This document shows, piece by piece, positions 12,201 through 22,862 of a stretch of 64,000 bases of DNA. The stretch spans positions 64,171,994-64,235,993 of the forward strand of contig NC_053045.1 in NCBI RefSeq assembly GCF_003473485.1, written 5' to 3'. A program made the translations under genes and the position numbers. The notes below the pieces were generated by a model. The model was not told where the DNA came from, searched no databases, and saw only the letters and a program-made list of their open reading frames with translations. The stretch comes from Medicago truncatula. Its lineage: Eukaryota > Streptophyta > Magnoliopsida > Fabales > Fabaceae. Numbering within the stretch: the stretch's first letter is position 1; each line of letters opens with the position of its first letter.

Positions 12201-13439
12201 TAATCGCTAATCCTGGCAAATTGCCCCTGCAAACGTTAATCATTTAAAATTTCGTCCCTCATCACAGTTAATCACTGCCACGTCACTGATTTGATGACGT
12301 GGCACTGCTAATTGAATCATACGCACGTGAAATGACCAAAATGCCCTTAGTTGATCCAGTTAAACAGGAAAGGACCAAAATACCCTCCTTCATCTTCATC
12401 CTCTTCCTTTCTTTTCTTCATCAACAATAACACCAGTAGATTATTTTCATCAGAGAACTAGAAAGTGTGTACCATGTTCCAATTCCTAACAATGTCAACT
12501 CAAAACCCAAAACCTAATCTCATACCCGATCATTTCTCATTTCTCAATGTTCCAATTCTTTTATTTTCATCCTACGTTATTTTCATTCACGCATGACTGA
12601 GATTCATGGTAAAAACATATACTAGTGATCTCTTTTTCACTCTCGATGCTAGCAACACGACAACCTTTCTCTGCTTGAAATAAAATTGGTGTGAAAAAAA
12701 TTAAATTATTAATTGGTGTGAAAAGAAGGAAAGAAAGAAATTGAAGAATTGCAACAGCAAAAAGGGGTGCAAATAGTGTTTTAGATCTATGTTCTACCCC
12801 TTCATCAGATATCTCTTCATCAAAATTGTTGGCGGCGGCGGTGGTGTACGATACGGAAGACGAAATTGCTGCGTTTTTCTTTTAAATGCAGAAAACCAAT
12901 TGCTCGGTTTGCTTTATAAACCAATTGTTTCACGGTGAAGCCTTTGTAGTTGATTTCGGCGAGAAGGTAACAATTTTCAAGTTGTTCTTTTACGGTTTCA
13001 ACGGTTGATGAATTTGTTGCGATTGTTGATGAATTTATTGTTGTTTGGTGTTGGAAAATGGTGGATATAGGAGAAATCGTTGATTTGTTGGTGGTGGTGA
13101 AGAGAAGAGGACGAAGAATGTGAAGAAGATGATTTGGGAGAAAGCAGCGGTGCTGTTGTTGGGTTCGTTGAAAATTTGAGATTGATGAATGAAGGAGAGG
13201 GAAGAAGGAAGGGAAAGCCATGGTACTGTTGCAGGGTTCATCAAGGAGATGTTATGGACAGGGAAAACGAGACGGAAGAAGAAAGGGAAAACAGGGGTAT
13301 TTTGGTCCATTCATATGAAATAAGCCAATCAAAACTGTCACGTCATCAAATCAGTGACGTGGCAGTGATTAACTGTGATGAAGGACGAAATTTTAAATGA
13401 TTAACGTTTGCAGGGACAATTTGCCATAATTAGCGATTA
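12201..13439. mobile_element. TIR element, probably Mutator-like, inserted in an RNase H remnant
   Basis: The left end (from 12201, TAATCGCTAATCCTGG) and the reverse complement of the right end (to 13439) match for about 105 bp, sharing TGCAAACGTTAATCATTTAA and CACTGCCACGTCACTGATTT. The right TIR seems to continue outward for another 25-30 bp (GGTCCATTTTTAAATGAC-like on one strand), with no clear left counterpart, so the outer borders and target duplication are uncertain. The 1-kb interior has a minus-strand open frame (12820-13221) of unknown similarity that may be captured host sequence. Confidence 0.65.
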
Positions 13440-13524
13440 TATGGACCAATTTTTAAATGACCCTAATTGAGATGAAACACATATTAAAACCTTTTTTTTC
13501 TTACAAAATCTAACATGTGTCCCT

Positions 13525-13591
13525 AATAAGATAGACATTCTAATTAAGGTCACATGTTAGCATGTGTCCTAATTAGAATGTCTATCTTATT
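13525..13591. repeat. Perfect 22-bp inverted repeat (hairpin)
   Basis: Positions 13525-13546 (AATAAGATAGACATTCTAAT plus TA) and 13570-13591 are exact reverse complements separated by 23 bases. The loop and the left flank also share an ACATGTGTCC-like word. It could be a small MITE or a hairpin precursor; no function can be read from it. Confidence 0.8.
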
Positions 13592-13845
13592 TCTTTGGAC
13601 CCTCGGAAATTGCACATTCATTTCAATATTTTAGGGTGTAGTTCACCCGTCTTGTTTCTTAATTTTTCTTTCGTTTTTCTTATTTATACTAGGAAAAAAC
13701 GGGGGAATAGAAAGTGTTCTAGGCTTCTAGCCCACTATATCTCTGCAACTAGAATATAAAAATTTAGCTTCGAAACATCCAAATACCAAAAAAAATTAAA
13801 AAAACTACAAGTGTTATTATGATCAATTGTTTCAATTTTCCTGAA

Positions 13846-13926
13846 CAATTGACTTATCAATTATTTCCTCGAAAAAAAATTCTTTCAAAAAACATTTTCT
13901 TGAAGAAATAATTGATAAATCAATTG
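13846..13926. repeat. Inverted repeat, 22-bp arms with one mismatch
   Basis: CAATTGACTTATCAATTATT at 13846 is matched by the reverse complement of 13905-13926. A further partial copy (GATCAATTGTTTAGGAAATA) lies at about 13951-13970. The unit is AT-rich, probably a MITE remnant. Confidence 0.65.
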
Positions 13927-14219
13927 TCTAGGATTTTTTTTTTTTTTAAAGATCAATTGTTTAGGAAATAGCCGATAAATTTTATGTAAAAAAAATGTTG
14001 GGTCAGAATTTGAAGATCATCCACATTAGACAGTAACAACCACACAAGTAAGAGAGAAATCATAATTTTACTAAAACTTTAAGACAATAGGTTTGTTCTC
14101 TCATATAAAATATTCAACCTCCATTTTTATAACCGATGCGAATTTCTAACTCACACTCGCATAACAAAAAGGTTTTGTTTTAATGCATGTAACACACAAT
14201 TTTTGATATAAAATTGGCA

Positions 14220-14609
14220 ATTTTTATGGTACATCCAATAAATTTGTGTGTATCGGTACACTAAGTCGTTAGGTTAATAATAAATGAGTTATTTTTTTGA
14301 AGAAAAATAATTATTTTCTATCATTGACAACTATAGTAATTAAATTTTATTTATCAAGAGCTTCGATGAAATAAAATTTAATTTTTACGAATTTTTATTG
14401 CTCATAACAATGAATGTTGATTATTTTTTATTAAAAAAATGTATTTTTGAGTATGATCCTTATAAACAATGGAATGATGTTTTTCCTTATGAAATGATAT
14501 TTTTTAAAATAGAAATATTGACAAATAGCTTTTTATTTCATAAAAATGATCATTATTTTATAAAACAAGAGTACCGGTACACTAAAATTTGTGAGTGTAC
14601 CGTAGAAAT
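14220..14609. repeat. Hairpin MITE, about 390 bp
   Basis: The left end (ATGGTACATCCAATAAATTT, GTGTATCGGTACACT) is mirrored at the right end (AGTACCGGTACACTAAAATT, GTGAGTGTACCGTAGAAAT). The interior also folds back through paired AAATTTTATTT/AAATAAAATTT words. The plus-strand open frame at 14398-14817 starts inside this element and is not considered a gene. Confidence 0.6.
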
Positions 14610-14984
14610 CCCCTATAAAATTTTCATTTTGAATTTCTTAACTAATACTAGGAAAGAGAGAAAATTCAAAAAAGAGAGAGAGCTTTGTAATCCTTACAAT
14701 TGCCAATTGGCAACCACCCATCACTCTACGAATGTTGCTCTTTATATCTCCTTTTATCTCACCCTCATACTCACCATTTCAATATCTTTCACTGAATCTC
14801 TCTTAATTCACACATGAATGGAGTTGTCGTGTATGTCGATAACTACTTGATTATTCTTTTCTTCAAACAAGAATCCAAAAATGGTGTAATCAAAAAACAT
14901 AAATATCACCAAGCAAATTGATCCCCCGACATCTCAAGGACTAATTGAAGGGTCATGAATGTAATCAATGTATCACATAAAATA

Positions 14985-15110
14985 ACATGAGAGTGTTCAT
15001 TGTAACATGGATATTCAATATCATCGTAAAATGAGAGTTATCAATAATGTAATCAATATGATTGTAATATGAGAGTGTTCATTGTAACATGGATATTCAA
15101 TATGATCGTT
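14985..15110. repeat. Direct duplication of about 38 bp
   Basis: ATGAGAGTGTTCATTGTAAC followed by ATGGATATTCAATAT occurs at about 14987-15024 and again at about 15069-15107. The spacer is a diverged version of the same words. It lies just left of the MULE at 15134. Confidence 0.65.
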
Positions 15111-15133
15111 CAATTAAACTCCAATAATCTCAT

Positions 15134-16211
15134 GAGTTTTTCTATTTACACCCCATGTTTTTCTGGTTACATCCAAATTTTCTTAAAAGTTTTTTATAAT
15201 ACCAAAATTGCCCTTTTATATAAATTTTCTTAAAACCTTAATTTTATTCATTGCCAGTGAGTTTCACCCTCTTTCACCCCACAAAGCGATCGATCAAACA
15301 ATTTGATGTTCAATATCAATCTCCATGAAAATTAAAGAGTGAATCAAAATATTTTTCATCCATACTCAATTGGATATAAGTAAGTGAATTTCTTCTTCTA
15401 TTTGCTAGTTTCAATTTTTTTCCTTCAACTGCACTGATGCACTGTACGATTACGGTTTTAATTTACATTGGCAAGGTTAACTTAATTTTTTTCCTACTTA
15501 AACTGAGTTTACATGAACCTACTTAAATTGAGTTTACATGAACCTACTTAAACTGAGTTTACATGAACCTACTTAAACTGAGTTAACATGAACCTACTTA
15601 AACTGAGTTTACATGAACATACTTAAACTGAGTTTACATGAACCTAGTTAAACTGAGTTTACATGAACATACTTAAACTGAGTTTACATGAACATACTTA
15701 AACTGAGTTTACATGAACCTACTTAAACTGAGTTTACATGACCTACTTAAATTTAAATTGAGTGTACATGACCTAACTTACATAAACTGAGTTTACATGA
15801 ACCTACTTAAATTAAGTTTACATGAACCTACTTAAACTGAGTTTACATGTGCATACTGAGATGACGTATAATCATTGAATAAGATTGAACTTTTAGATGT
15901 ACACTTAAACTAAGTTTGCATGATCTACTTAAACTAAGTTTACATGACCTACTTAAACTTAGTTTACATGAACCTATTTAAGCTGAGTTTAAGTTGGTAC
16001 ACTTACATAAATTTAGTTTACATGAACTCAATTTACATGACCTACTTAAACTCAGTTTACATGAACCTACTTAAACTGAGATTAAGTATATACACTTAAA
16101 ATCAGTTTATATGACCTACTTCAACTAAGTTTTAGATTAAATTTTATGAAAGGGTAATCTTGTCATTTTGGGGTGCAACCATGATTAACTAGGATGCAAG
16201 TAGAAAAACTC
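15134..16211. mobile_element. Mutator-like element with 9-bp target duplication, carrying a minisatellite
   Basis: The element begins GAGTTTTTCTATTTACACCC and ends (reverse complement) GAGTTTTTCTACTTGCATCC. Imperfect inverted termini of about 80 bp include GGTTACATCC/GGTTGCACCC and CCAAAATTGCCC-like blocks. Direct copies of TAATCTCAT flank it at 15125-15133 and 16212-16220, the 9-bp target duplication typical of Mutator-like elements. There is no transposase; the interior is mainly the 25-bp minisatellite. It is a non-autonomous element. Confidence 0.8.
15490..16135 (+). repeat. 25-bp minisatellite with a palindrome in each unit
   Basis: The consensus is AACCTACTTAAACTGAGTTT plus ACATG, repeated about two dozen times. 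The first half (15490-15860) is almost uniform; the second half (15890-16135) is degenerate, with unit lengths from about 20 to 40 bp. The core TAAACTGAGTTTA is a 13-bp palindrome around one central base, and later copies carry the complementary centre (TAAACTCAGTTTA). Confidence 0.9.
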
Positions 16212-16339
16212 TAATCTCATGGACACGTTCCTCCAAGGCTTTAATTAAGTGTACGTTGATAATATTCTCGTTTATAATATGGTTATCAATTCAAGTAATA
16301 GTATTTCATTATTTTCATTGAACCCACACCCTTTGAGAG

Positions 16340-16432
16340 TTTAGGAGCTCGTCAATCTAGTGCAACACCAACGTAACATAAAATAACGGAGCTCATCAAT
16401 CTAGTGCGACACCAATGTAACATAAAATAACA
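16340..16432 (+). repeat. Tandem duplication of about 45 bp
   Basis: GGAGCTCGTCAATCTAGTGC followed by AACACCAACGTAACATAAAATAAC is repeated immediately as GGAGCTCATCAATCTAGTGC plus GACACCAATGTAACATAAAATAAC. No coding meaning was found. Confidence 0.8.
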
Positions 16433-17400
16433 TTAATATGATAGCTAGTTATAGAAAACTTGGGGGCATCTATAGATCTCAAAGAAAATCCGCCACTGAT
16501 GCATCATGTAATACACATAAAGCTAGACATGCATGCGTTGAATATGGTCTATCCTATGAAAGCTAGCTACAGAATATTGAAAAAGCAGAGTCATTCATGC
16601 TCTTCTCTCGCCTTGTTTACGAATGATAATCAATATTTTTAAGTCATGATCATGTTATTTTTTGCAATATACATAGTAATCAATTGGGACCTAGTAGAAA
16701 TGATTGATGTGCAATGTGTGTAAATGTTGGAAATTCTCGTAGTCGAAAACAAAATAGACATCAAAAGTTATGCCAAATGAGATAATGTAACAACAGAAAT
16801 CAAGCCATAAAACAGAACAACAACGCTTATGCAATCACACACACCATCTAGCCCCACGCTTAACCACCAAAAACACTATCCAAAAAAAGAGACATTAAAA
16901 AACCATCACCCTTAAGCCAACATGTTTTGCATAATACTATTAGACTTGATCTCCATGCCATAAAACCATACCACAACGTGTGCTGCAGCGCCTAAACACC
17001 ATATTACAACAACCAAAGCAAACTTTGCTACTAATAGCCTTGAACAAATCAACAATTTATTTCTCTATTCTCACCAATCAAATGATAAAACTTGAAATTT
17101 CCTTTGGCAGATCAGTTAATTACCAAGGCAATTGCAAGCCAAATAATTACAACACCATTTATCTATTGTAAAATCAAAGCACCTCCAACCTCAGTGTTTG
17201 CAAAATCAATATTGTGAAAACCAAACACTACAATCAAGAAATGAAATTCAAGGAAGTTTTCGTTTGGTTGCATACACTGATTAAGCCTCTATTGAAATCT
17301 ATACTCAAAAATCTAAAGCATGAACATAAATGAAAAACAACCTAGAATCTTATACCTAAGTATATTAACTTCTGTCTGGTTTGAAATGTGGTTGCAACGG
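16433..17400. other. Intergenic, 3' flank of the kinase gene
   Basis: AT-rich sequence without a recognisable gene. Short open frames (16460-16642, 16980-17171) have no family features. Sequence next to 17400 is the presumed 3' UTR of the minus-strand kinase. Confidence 0.45.
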
Positions 17401-19804
17401 TTAGCTGCGCAACCCATGTTTATAGACTTTAGAGGTACTCTTGGAAGATAAGTATTTTAGTGCATCAACAATTTCACCAATGGTTGGACGTTCTCTTGGA
17501 TTCTCCCGGAGACACATATCAATTATTAAAAGCAGACGACGCAGACCTCGGTTGGGGAAGTGTCCTTGCAAAAGAGGGTCAACCTTATGCATAAATTCTC
17601 TCGGTTCATTCAGATATGGGAGACACTAAAAAGAAGAAGAAAAAACGTAAGTGTAAGAAGTAAATATAGATACAATAATCTAGAGAGAACGAAGATATAT
17701 TATGATGAATCTAAAAGGAATCATCAATTTTGTAGCACCGATATTTCTAATAGAAGTTGTGTCAAATGTCTAACATATGTCAGGGTCAGACACCAACATG
17801 CAAATGCTAAGACATACTTAAAAATGGATTTAGTTTTAAAGAAACTATTCAAACTAAATATTTACCCATGCAACTAAGTATTGCTCCCCTGCTTCCCTAC
17901 TAGTATCCAGGGCTCTACGTCCGGTTATCAGTTCCAGCAAAACCACACCAAAACTGTAGATATCGGATTGTTTAGTTAATTTGCCAGTCATAGCATATTC
18001 TAGTGCGCAATAGCCTTCGGTACCCATCACTCGGGTTGAAACATGTGTGTCGTCTCCAACCGGTCCAAGTTTAGCAAGCCCGAAATCTGACAGTTTTGCA
18101 CTGAAGTCATGTTCCAGTAAAATGTTTGAAGATTTCAAGTCTCGATGGATAACCGGTGGATCAACTTGACAGTGGAGATACTCAAGACCTTGAGCTGCTC
18201 CAAGAGAAATCTTTATCCGAGAGCTCCAACTTAATGGAGCTTTGTCTTGGGTAACATCTGAAATGAGAAATAAGTTATGATCTAATTGATATATATATAT
18301 AAAGTATACTAATAAAGCATCCTAAACATTGTTTAACAAAAAGATGAGCTTCAAGAGATCCCTTAGGCATGTATTCATAAACCAAAAGCATTTGATCTCC
18401 ATTGGTGCAATAACCAATTAACTTAACAAGATTAGCATGACGCAGCACACTTAGAATATCAAGCTCTGTCATAAATTCGTGACAGCCTTGACAACCATCA
18501 GGATTTAACTGTTTTACTGCAACAAGCTGCAGATGGAAAAAATAACAAACATTTCTAACTTAAAGAACAAAATGAAATGATGATATATATATATACATAG
18601 ACCATAGTCTTAAAAGTTACCTCGCCGTTTGGGAGACGACCCTTGTAAACACTTCCAAAACCACCTACCCCCAGCAATTCCTTAAAATTTCCGGTCGCAA
18701 TTACAAGCTCATCAAAACTAAAACTAGTTGTTGAAGTGCTTCTGTCACATATTAATTTCTTCCTTTCACCTTCAATAACTAAAATCATCACTCATTCCAA
18801 ACAAAAACAAAAAAGTCGATTTGGATCGGTTACTGAGGCAAAAAGTTATCCAATCAAAAAAATTTAAATATCAGTGGTTCGATTTGGACGAAGACAAAAA
18901 ATAAATCCGATCAAATTTTATTTAACAATAAGAATAAAAATAATCGATTACGTTTGAAAGACATGAAATTGTAAAAAAGATATATTGAATTCAATTGATA
19001 GTTATTTATTTACAAAAACTAAAAACCAACAAATAATAAAATCATGCAAAATATTATACAAATAAAAAATAAGTACTAATAATTATGTATGGGGCTCAAT
19101 CAGGTTCGGTTGTGAAAAATGAACCCAAAAACCGATCTGATATGAGGGGTTGTTAAAAAAGCACATCCAAACATCCATTAGATTTCAGTTGTGAAGTTTT
19201 TTTTTTTTGTCTTTTTTGTCTTTTTTGACAAGTTTGTGGTTTATTTTGGATTGGTTTTGTTGTGGACGCCTCCTAACCAAAATTGCAACAATGTGATCAT
19301 TGAAGGTCCAAACGTTAGATTTCAAAAAAAAATCACGGACATTTTAGAATTTTTTTTTATAAAATACTGAACAACTAATTATTATTCTATAAATTATAAT
19401 ATGTTTTAGTGAATGTTTTGTCTATCATGTATAAGGAGTGTTTAAATATAAACACGGAAAGAATATTTACCATTAAATCAATAAATAACATTCCATCTTC
19501 TTAAATTTAATGGTGACATTTATTGATCAGACACTCCAAATTTATTCATACATGGTAGTGCATGATTTGTCTCATTTTTCACCATAAAATTAATCTCACG
19601 AACTATTTAATTTTACCAAAAAATTCACGAACTAGCAAAATGACACTTAATGGAATAATTTCGTAAAACCCACACAGCAACGTCAATAATAATAATAATA
19701 TTTATTTAGAAAGAATAAATAAAATTGGAAGATGAACCTGCAGTAGCGGAAGTATTGTCAACATTTTTGTTGCAAAGATAAGTGAAGCAAGAAAAACAAC
19801 TCAT
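17401..19804 (-). pseudogene. Receptor-like cytoplasmic kinase (PBS1/PBL type), possibly inactive, 5 coding exons
   Basis: Members of this Ser/Thr kinase family act at the plasma membrane beneath immune and developmental receptors. Coding exons in gene order: 19804-19738, 18778-18621, 18526-18338, 18257-17866 and 17625-17401 (about 343 aa if one base is allowed for at the exon 3/4 joint). Visible motifs: N-terminal MSCFSCF (Cys acylation; Gly2 is replaced by Ser), GVGGFGSVYKG loop (res. 59-69), VAVK lysine (about 80), alpha-C Glu (about 96), HRDLKSSN catalytic loop (about 176-183), DFG (about 196) and a C lobe ending with PRERPTIGEIVDALKYL. Two defects: exon 3 ends in phase 0 at its only good donor (TTT|GTTAAAC) while exon 4 needs one preceding base, so direct splicing leads to an early stop; and the APE motif reads ALE. 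Both fit decay, but an unrecognised donor could rescue the frame. The kinase family call is secure; functionality is doubtful. Confidence 0.8.
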
Positions 19805-19819
19805 CTCTTCTTCCACAAA

Positions 19820-21140
19820 CTACAATGAGAGAAAGTTAAACTTTAAAATTGTCCAAAAGAAGTATTAACAAACACTCGTTCTTTTTTTCTTACTTTGCCA
19901 CAAAAATAGTGATGGTAATGAAAAAATACTAGTCCACTGCACCGAATATATTGAGAGAGAAAAAAAATGGTAATTTATGGAAGGTAATAATTAGAAAAAC
20001 AATGACTCCGAATGTAATTTAAAATCATTGTAGTCCATATGGGGTTAAATATATTTACTCTTTATAAAATATTTAAAATTTCGATGCTAATCCCTATACA
20101 AAACAAAATCACATTCTTTAGTCCAAAATAAAATTATACTCAATTGGTCATTTCTTTTTTTTCGTGAGAATCACTTTTTTTTTGAGATAAATGAATAGGG
20201 TGTCTGGGGTTCGAACTCCGACCCCGGTATATAATAATACATGTTCCTGTTAAATGAGTGAGTTATGCTCACGGAACGGTCATTTCATTTTATTATGCAT
20301 CCTTTAAAAAAAATTATTTATAATTAAGGATGGAGGAAGCATTATATAAATGAAAAAATATATATCTATATTATTATTTGATAAGTCTTTACGTGGTGAT
20401 CAAATTAAAAAAAAAATGGTGACAACTAGGGTACCCATGAAAAAATGATGGATAATTTACCCCAACCAATACACATTAACCACATAAGCACATTTTTAAG
20501 TGGTATCCATGAACTATCTTGACCCCACTAACAAATTGGTCATTTTCATTGGTTGGTGGGTAAATTACCCACTATTCTTCAAAGGTAATCTAGAAAAAAC
20601 CAAAAAAAATATATAAACCACTACTGTTATCTACTTAAAATTGTGAAGAACAAACAAAATGACTATTTAAATTTTAACTAATCATTATCACTAAAAAATC
20701 GAATCATCAATTTGTTTTTTTTAAGGACTAATCGTTAATTTATTGTTTCTTTTTAATGAGCAAACAAATGAATTTAAAGAAAAGAAGAAATTGTGGATCA
20801 TTATGATTTGTGAATGGGAATATGTTTTTTTTTTTAACAATGTGAATGGGAATATGTTGATGATACAAAAAAAAAAAATTGTCAAAAAAAAAGGATTGTC
20901 AAATTGAATAAATAGTAACAATACATCTCATAATAATAATAATAATTCCCTAAACAAAATAAGCGTATAACTACCAAAATCACAAATTAGCAATCAGGAA
21001 AATTAACAAAAGTGAGCGTAGCACCAAGAGAGGGAAATGAATTTGTGAAACGTACCTCAAATAGAGGCTTAAAGATGTTTTCTATGTCTTCTTCCTTTGA
21101 ACTTCTACCACCCTTTTTCTCTTAGTTCTCACCAATTACT
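19820..21140 (-). promoter_or_regulatory. 5'-UTR exon and 5'-UTR intron of the kinase gene
   Basis: On the minus strand a donor (TTGAG|GTACG) lies at 21056/21055 and an acceptor (TCATTGTAG|TTTG) at 19820/19819, 15 bases before the start codon. A non-coding first exon of about 85 bp (about 21140-21056) and a 1.24-kb intron fit these sites and the TATA box upstream. Splicing is inferred from sequence signals only. Confidence 0.55.
20440..20580. repeat. Hairpin MITE, about 140 bp, in the kinase 5'-UTR intron
   Basis: The left end (ATGATGGATAATTTACCCCA, ACCAAT) is the inverted complement of the right end (ATTGGTTGGTGGGTAAATTA, CCC). Short spacer, no coding capacity. Confidence 0.65.
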
Positions 21141-21168
21141 TCTGTACTTTTTCTTGCGTTAAGGGAGG

Positions 21169-21179
21169 CTATTTATAGA
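21169..21179 (-). promoter_or_regulatory. TATA box of the kinase gene
   Basis: The minus strand reads CTATAAATAG, a strong plant TATA box, about 30 bp upstream of the presumed non-coding first exon. Confidence 0.55.
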
Positions 21180-22009
21180 GATGTGACAATGCAAATGGAC
21201 ATGGAAGGCCGAAAAAAATGAAATCAAATTGATTGTAGAATTAACAAGCCATTAAATTTATTGGAATTATTAATTAGTGTGGAGTAATGACTCCATTTGT
21301 TTTAAGGAATAGAGTAATGACTCAATTTTAACCCTCACAATTTTCTCGGAGCACAATTTTTTTTGGTTACACAATGAAACTCAAACCAATCTCTAACATT
21401 TTTATACGTAGGCTAAATTAGTCTCTAATTTATTATTTATTATAATATGTATAAAGATTAATTTGTCACCAATTTAAAAATGTGAAAGACTACTTTGATA
21501 ATATTTTTTTATCGATAACTAGATTTTACCGTGAAAAAAGTGTGAATGATCAAATGAAGTCTTCAATCATTAAGTTATTCTCTTTTTGTTGATTATTCAT
21601 TATTCTTTAGGTAAGATTAAAAAGCCATCTTGACAAAATTAAAATGATACATAATTTTGAAGGAAAATAAATTATATGTAATTTGATTCAAATTGTGCGT
21701 TATTAGATTTAAAATATTTGTTTTAGAAAAATAAAATAGGGTAGTATAATTTTTTTTGTCAATTAAAGCAATATTAAGGTAACAAAACTAAGCTCTTACT
21801 TCTTTGAAACAAAAAAAAAAAAAAAAAACTAAGCTCTAACCATCGAATTATTATTACTAAAAATGTTTGATTGTCACCTAATAAAATGTTTTAACATGAC
21901 CTATTAAAATGGTTTATTTGAAATGATTAAAAAAGATTTCGATTATCTCATAAAAAAAACTATTAGATTCAATTGGTAATCTTTCATTTTTTTTAAAAGA
22001 CACATTTTA
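21180..22009. other. Intergenic, no gene recognised
   Basis: AT-rich sequence with poly-A/T runs, including about 18 A near 21810-21828. No coding region or clear repeat boundary was identified. Confidence 0.45.
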
Positions 22010-22575
22010 CTTTCAAATGCTCAGTTTTGCGTAGGTGGATGCGGTATGATGGAGGATGCAAAATACTTATTCCTCTCTTTTGATTTTTTTTGTAAACTTT
22101 GGTATTGTATTTCTCATTGGCTTAGTTACCACATAGTGTTTCCTGAACATTTGTCAGACCATTTATATCATTTTGGCACCTTAGGAGGCTTCTAAAAAAA
22201 CAACCGCTTCGCTTTTCATCTTATATGGTTATCTTGTGTGTGGTTGATTTGGCTTGAAAGGAATGCTCGGGTTTTTCACCAAACAGAAGCTTCGATTAAT
22301 CAATTGCTAGATAAAGTTAAGCTTCAATCTTACTGGTGGCTGAAAGCAAATCGTCCTAGTTTTGTTTTCTCCTACCATTCTTGATGTTTAAATCCTTTAC
22401 CTTGCTTGGGGGTTATTATGTAACAGGGTAGCTTTCATTTTTAGTTTTTCCTGTTTTTGTTCCCCGTATTTTTTTATTGTATTTGATACTCTTTCAGTTG
22501 AGTTTTTGGCACTCCTTGTGCTGAAATCTTCAAGCGTTCAATAATATATTTCATTTTAACTTCTTCAAAAAAAAT
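22010..22575 (+). mobile_element. 5'-truncated LINE, 3' end only
   Basis: The translated remnant includes SCVWLIWLERNARVFHQTEA and LDKVKLQSYWWLKANRPSF, the typical C terminus of plant LINE polyproteins, ending in a stop near 22384. An in-frame TAA just after a GGF motif (near 22193) breaks it. The 3' tail contains GAGTTTTTGGCACTCCTTGT and ends in a short A-run, as expected for a LINE 3' end. It is not functional. Confidence 0.75.
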
Positions 22576-22674
22576 CTTTCATTTTTTTTATATGCACATG
22601 ATTATACATGTATATTATATTTACATTTAAATCAAAAAAATAAATTTATATTATATGATGATTGAATTAAAATT

Positions 22675-22862
22675 AGAGAAATGATATTTGTACAACCATT
22701 TTGCTACAACTTTTTGACAACTTTCTCTCTCATACTCACATGATGTTGTTATCCTCTCTGTTCCTTTTTCTCTCTCCATTGTTTTTGACCAATCAAAAGA
22801 GAGAAAATCAAAGTTGTCACCAAAGTTGTCATTAAATGAATGTACAAATATCATTGCTCTTA
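22675..22862. repeat. Hairpin MITE, about 188 bp
   Basis: The left terminus (GAAATGATATTTGTACAACC, then TTTTTGACAACTTT) is mirrored at the right terminus (AAAGTTGTCATTAAATGAAT, GTACAAATATCATTGCTC). The TIRs share the GACAACTTT and ATGATATTTGTACA blocks. No coding capacity. Confidence 0.75.

Noticed and set aside
12820..13400. Overlapping open frames on both strands in the TIR element
   Set aside because: No recognisable protein; kept only as a possible captured sequence in the findings.
14398..14817. 139-codon open frame
   Set aside because: It begins inside a hairpin MITE, is rich in Lys, Phe, Ile and Asn as random AT-rich sequence would be, and has no motif.
20185..20235. tRNA-like GGTTCGAACTCC box
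   Set aside because: No cloverleaf could be built around it. It looks like part of a common plant repeat, not a tRNA gene.
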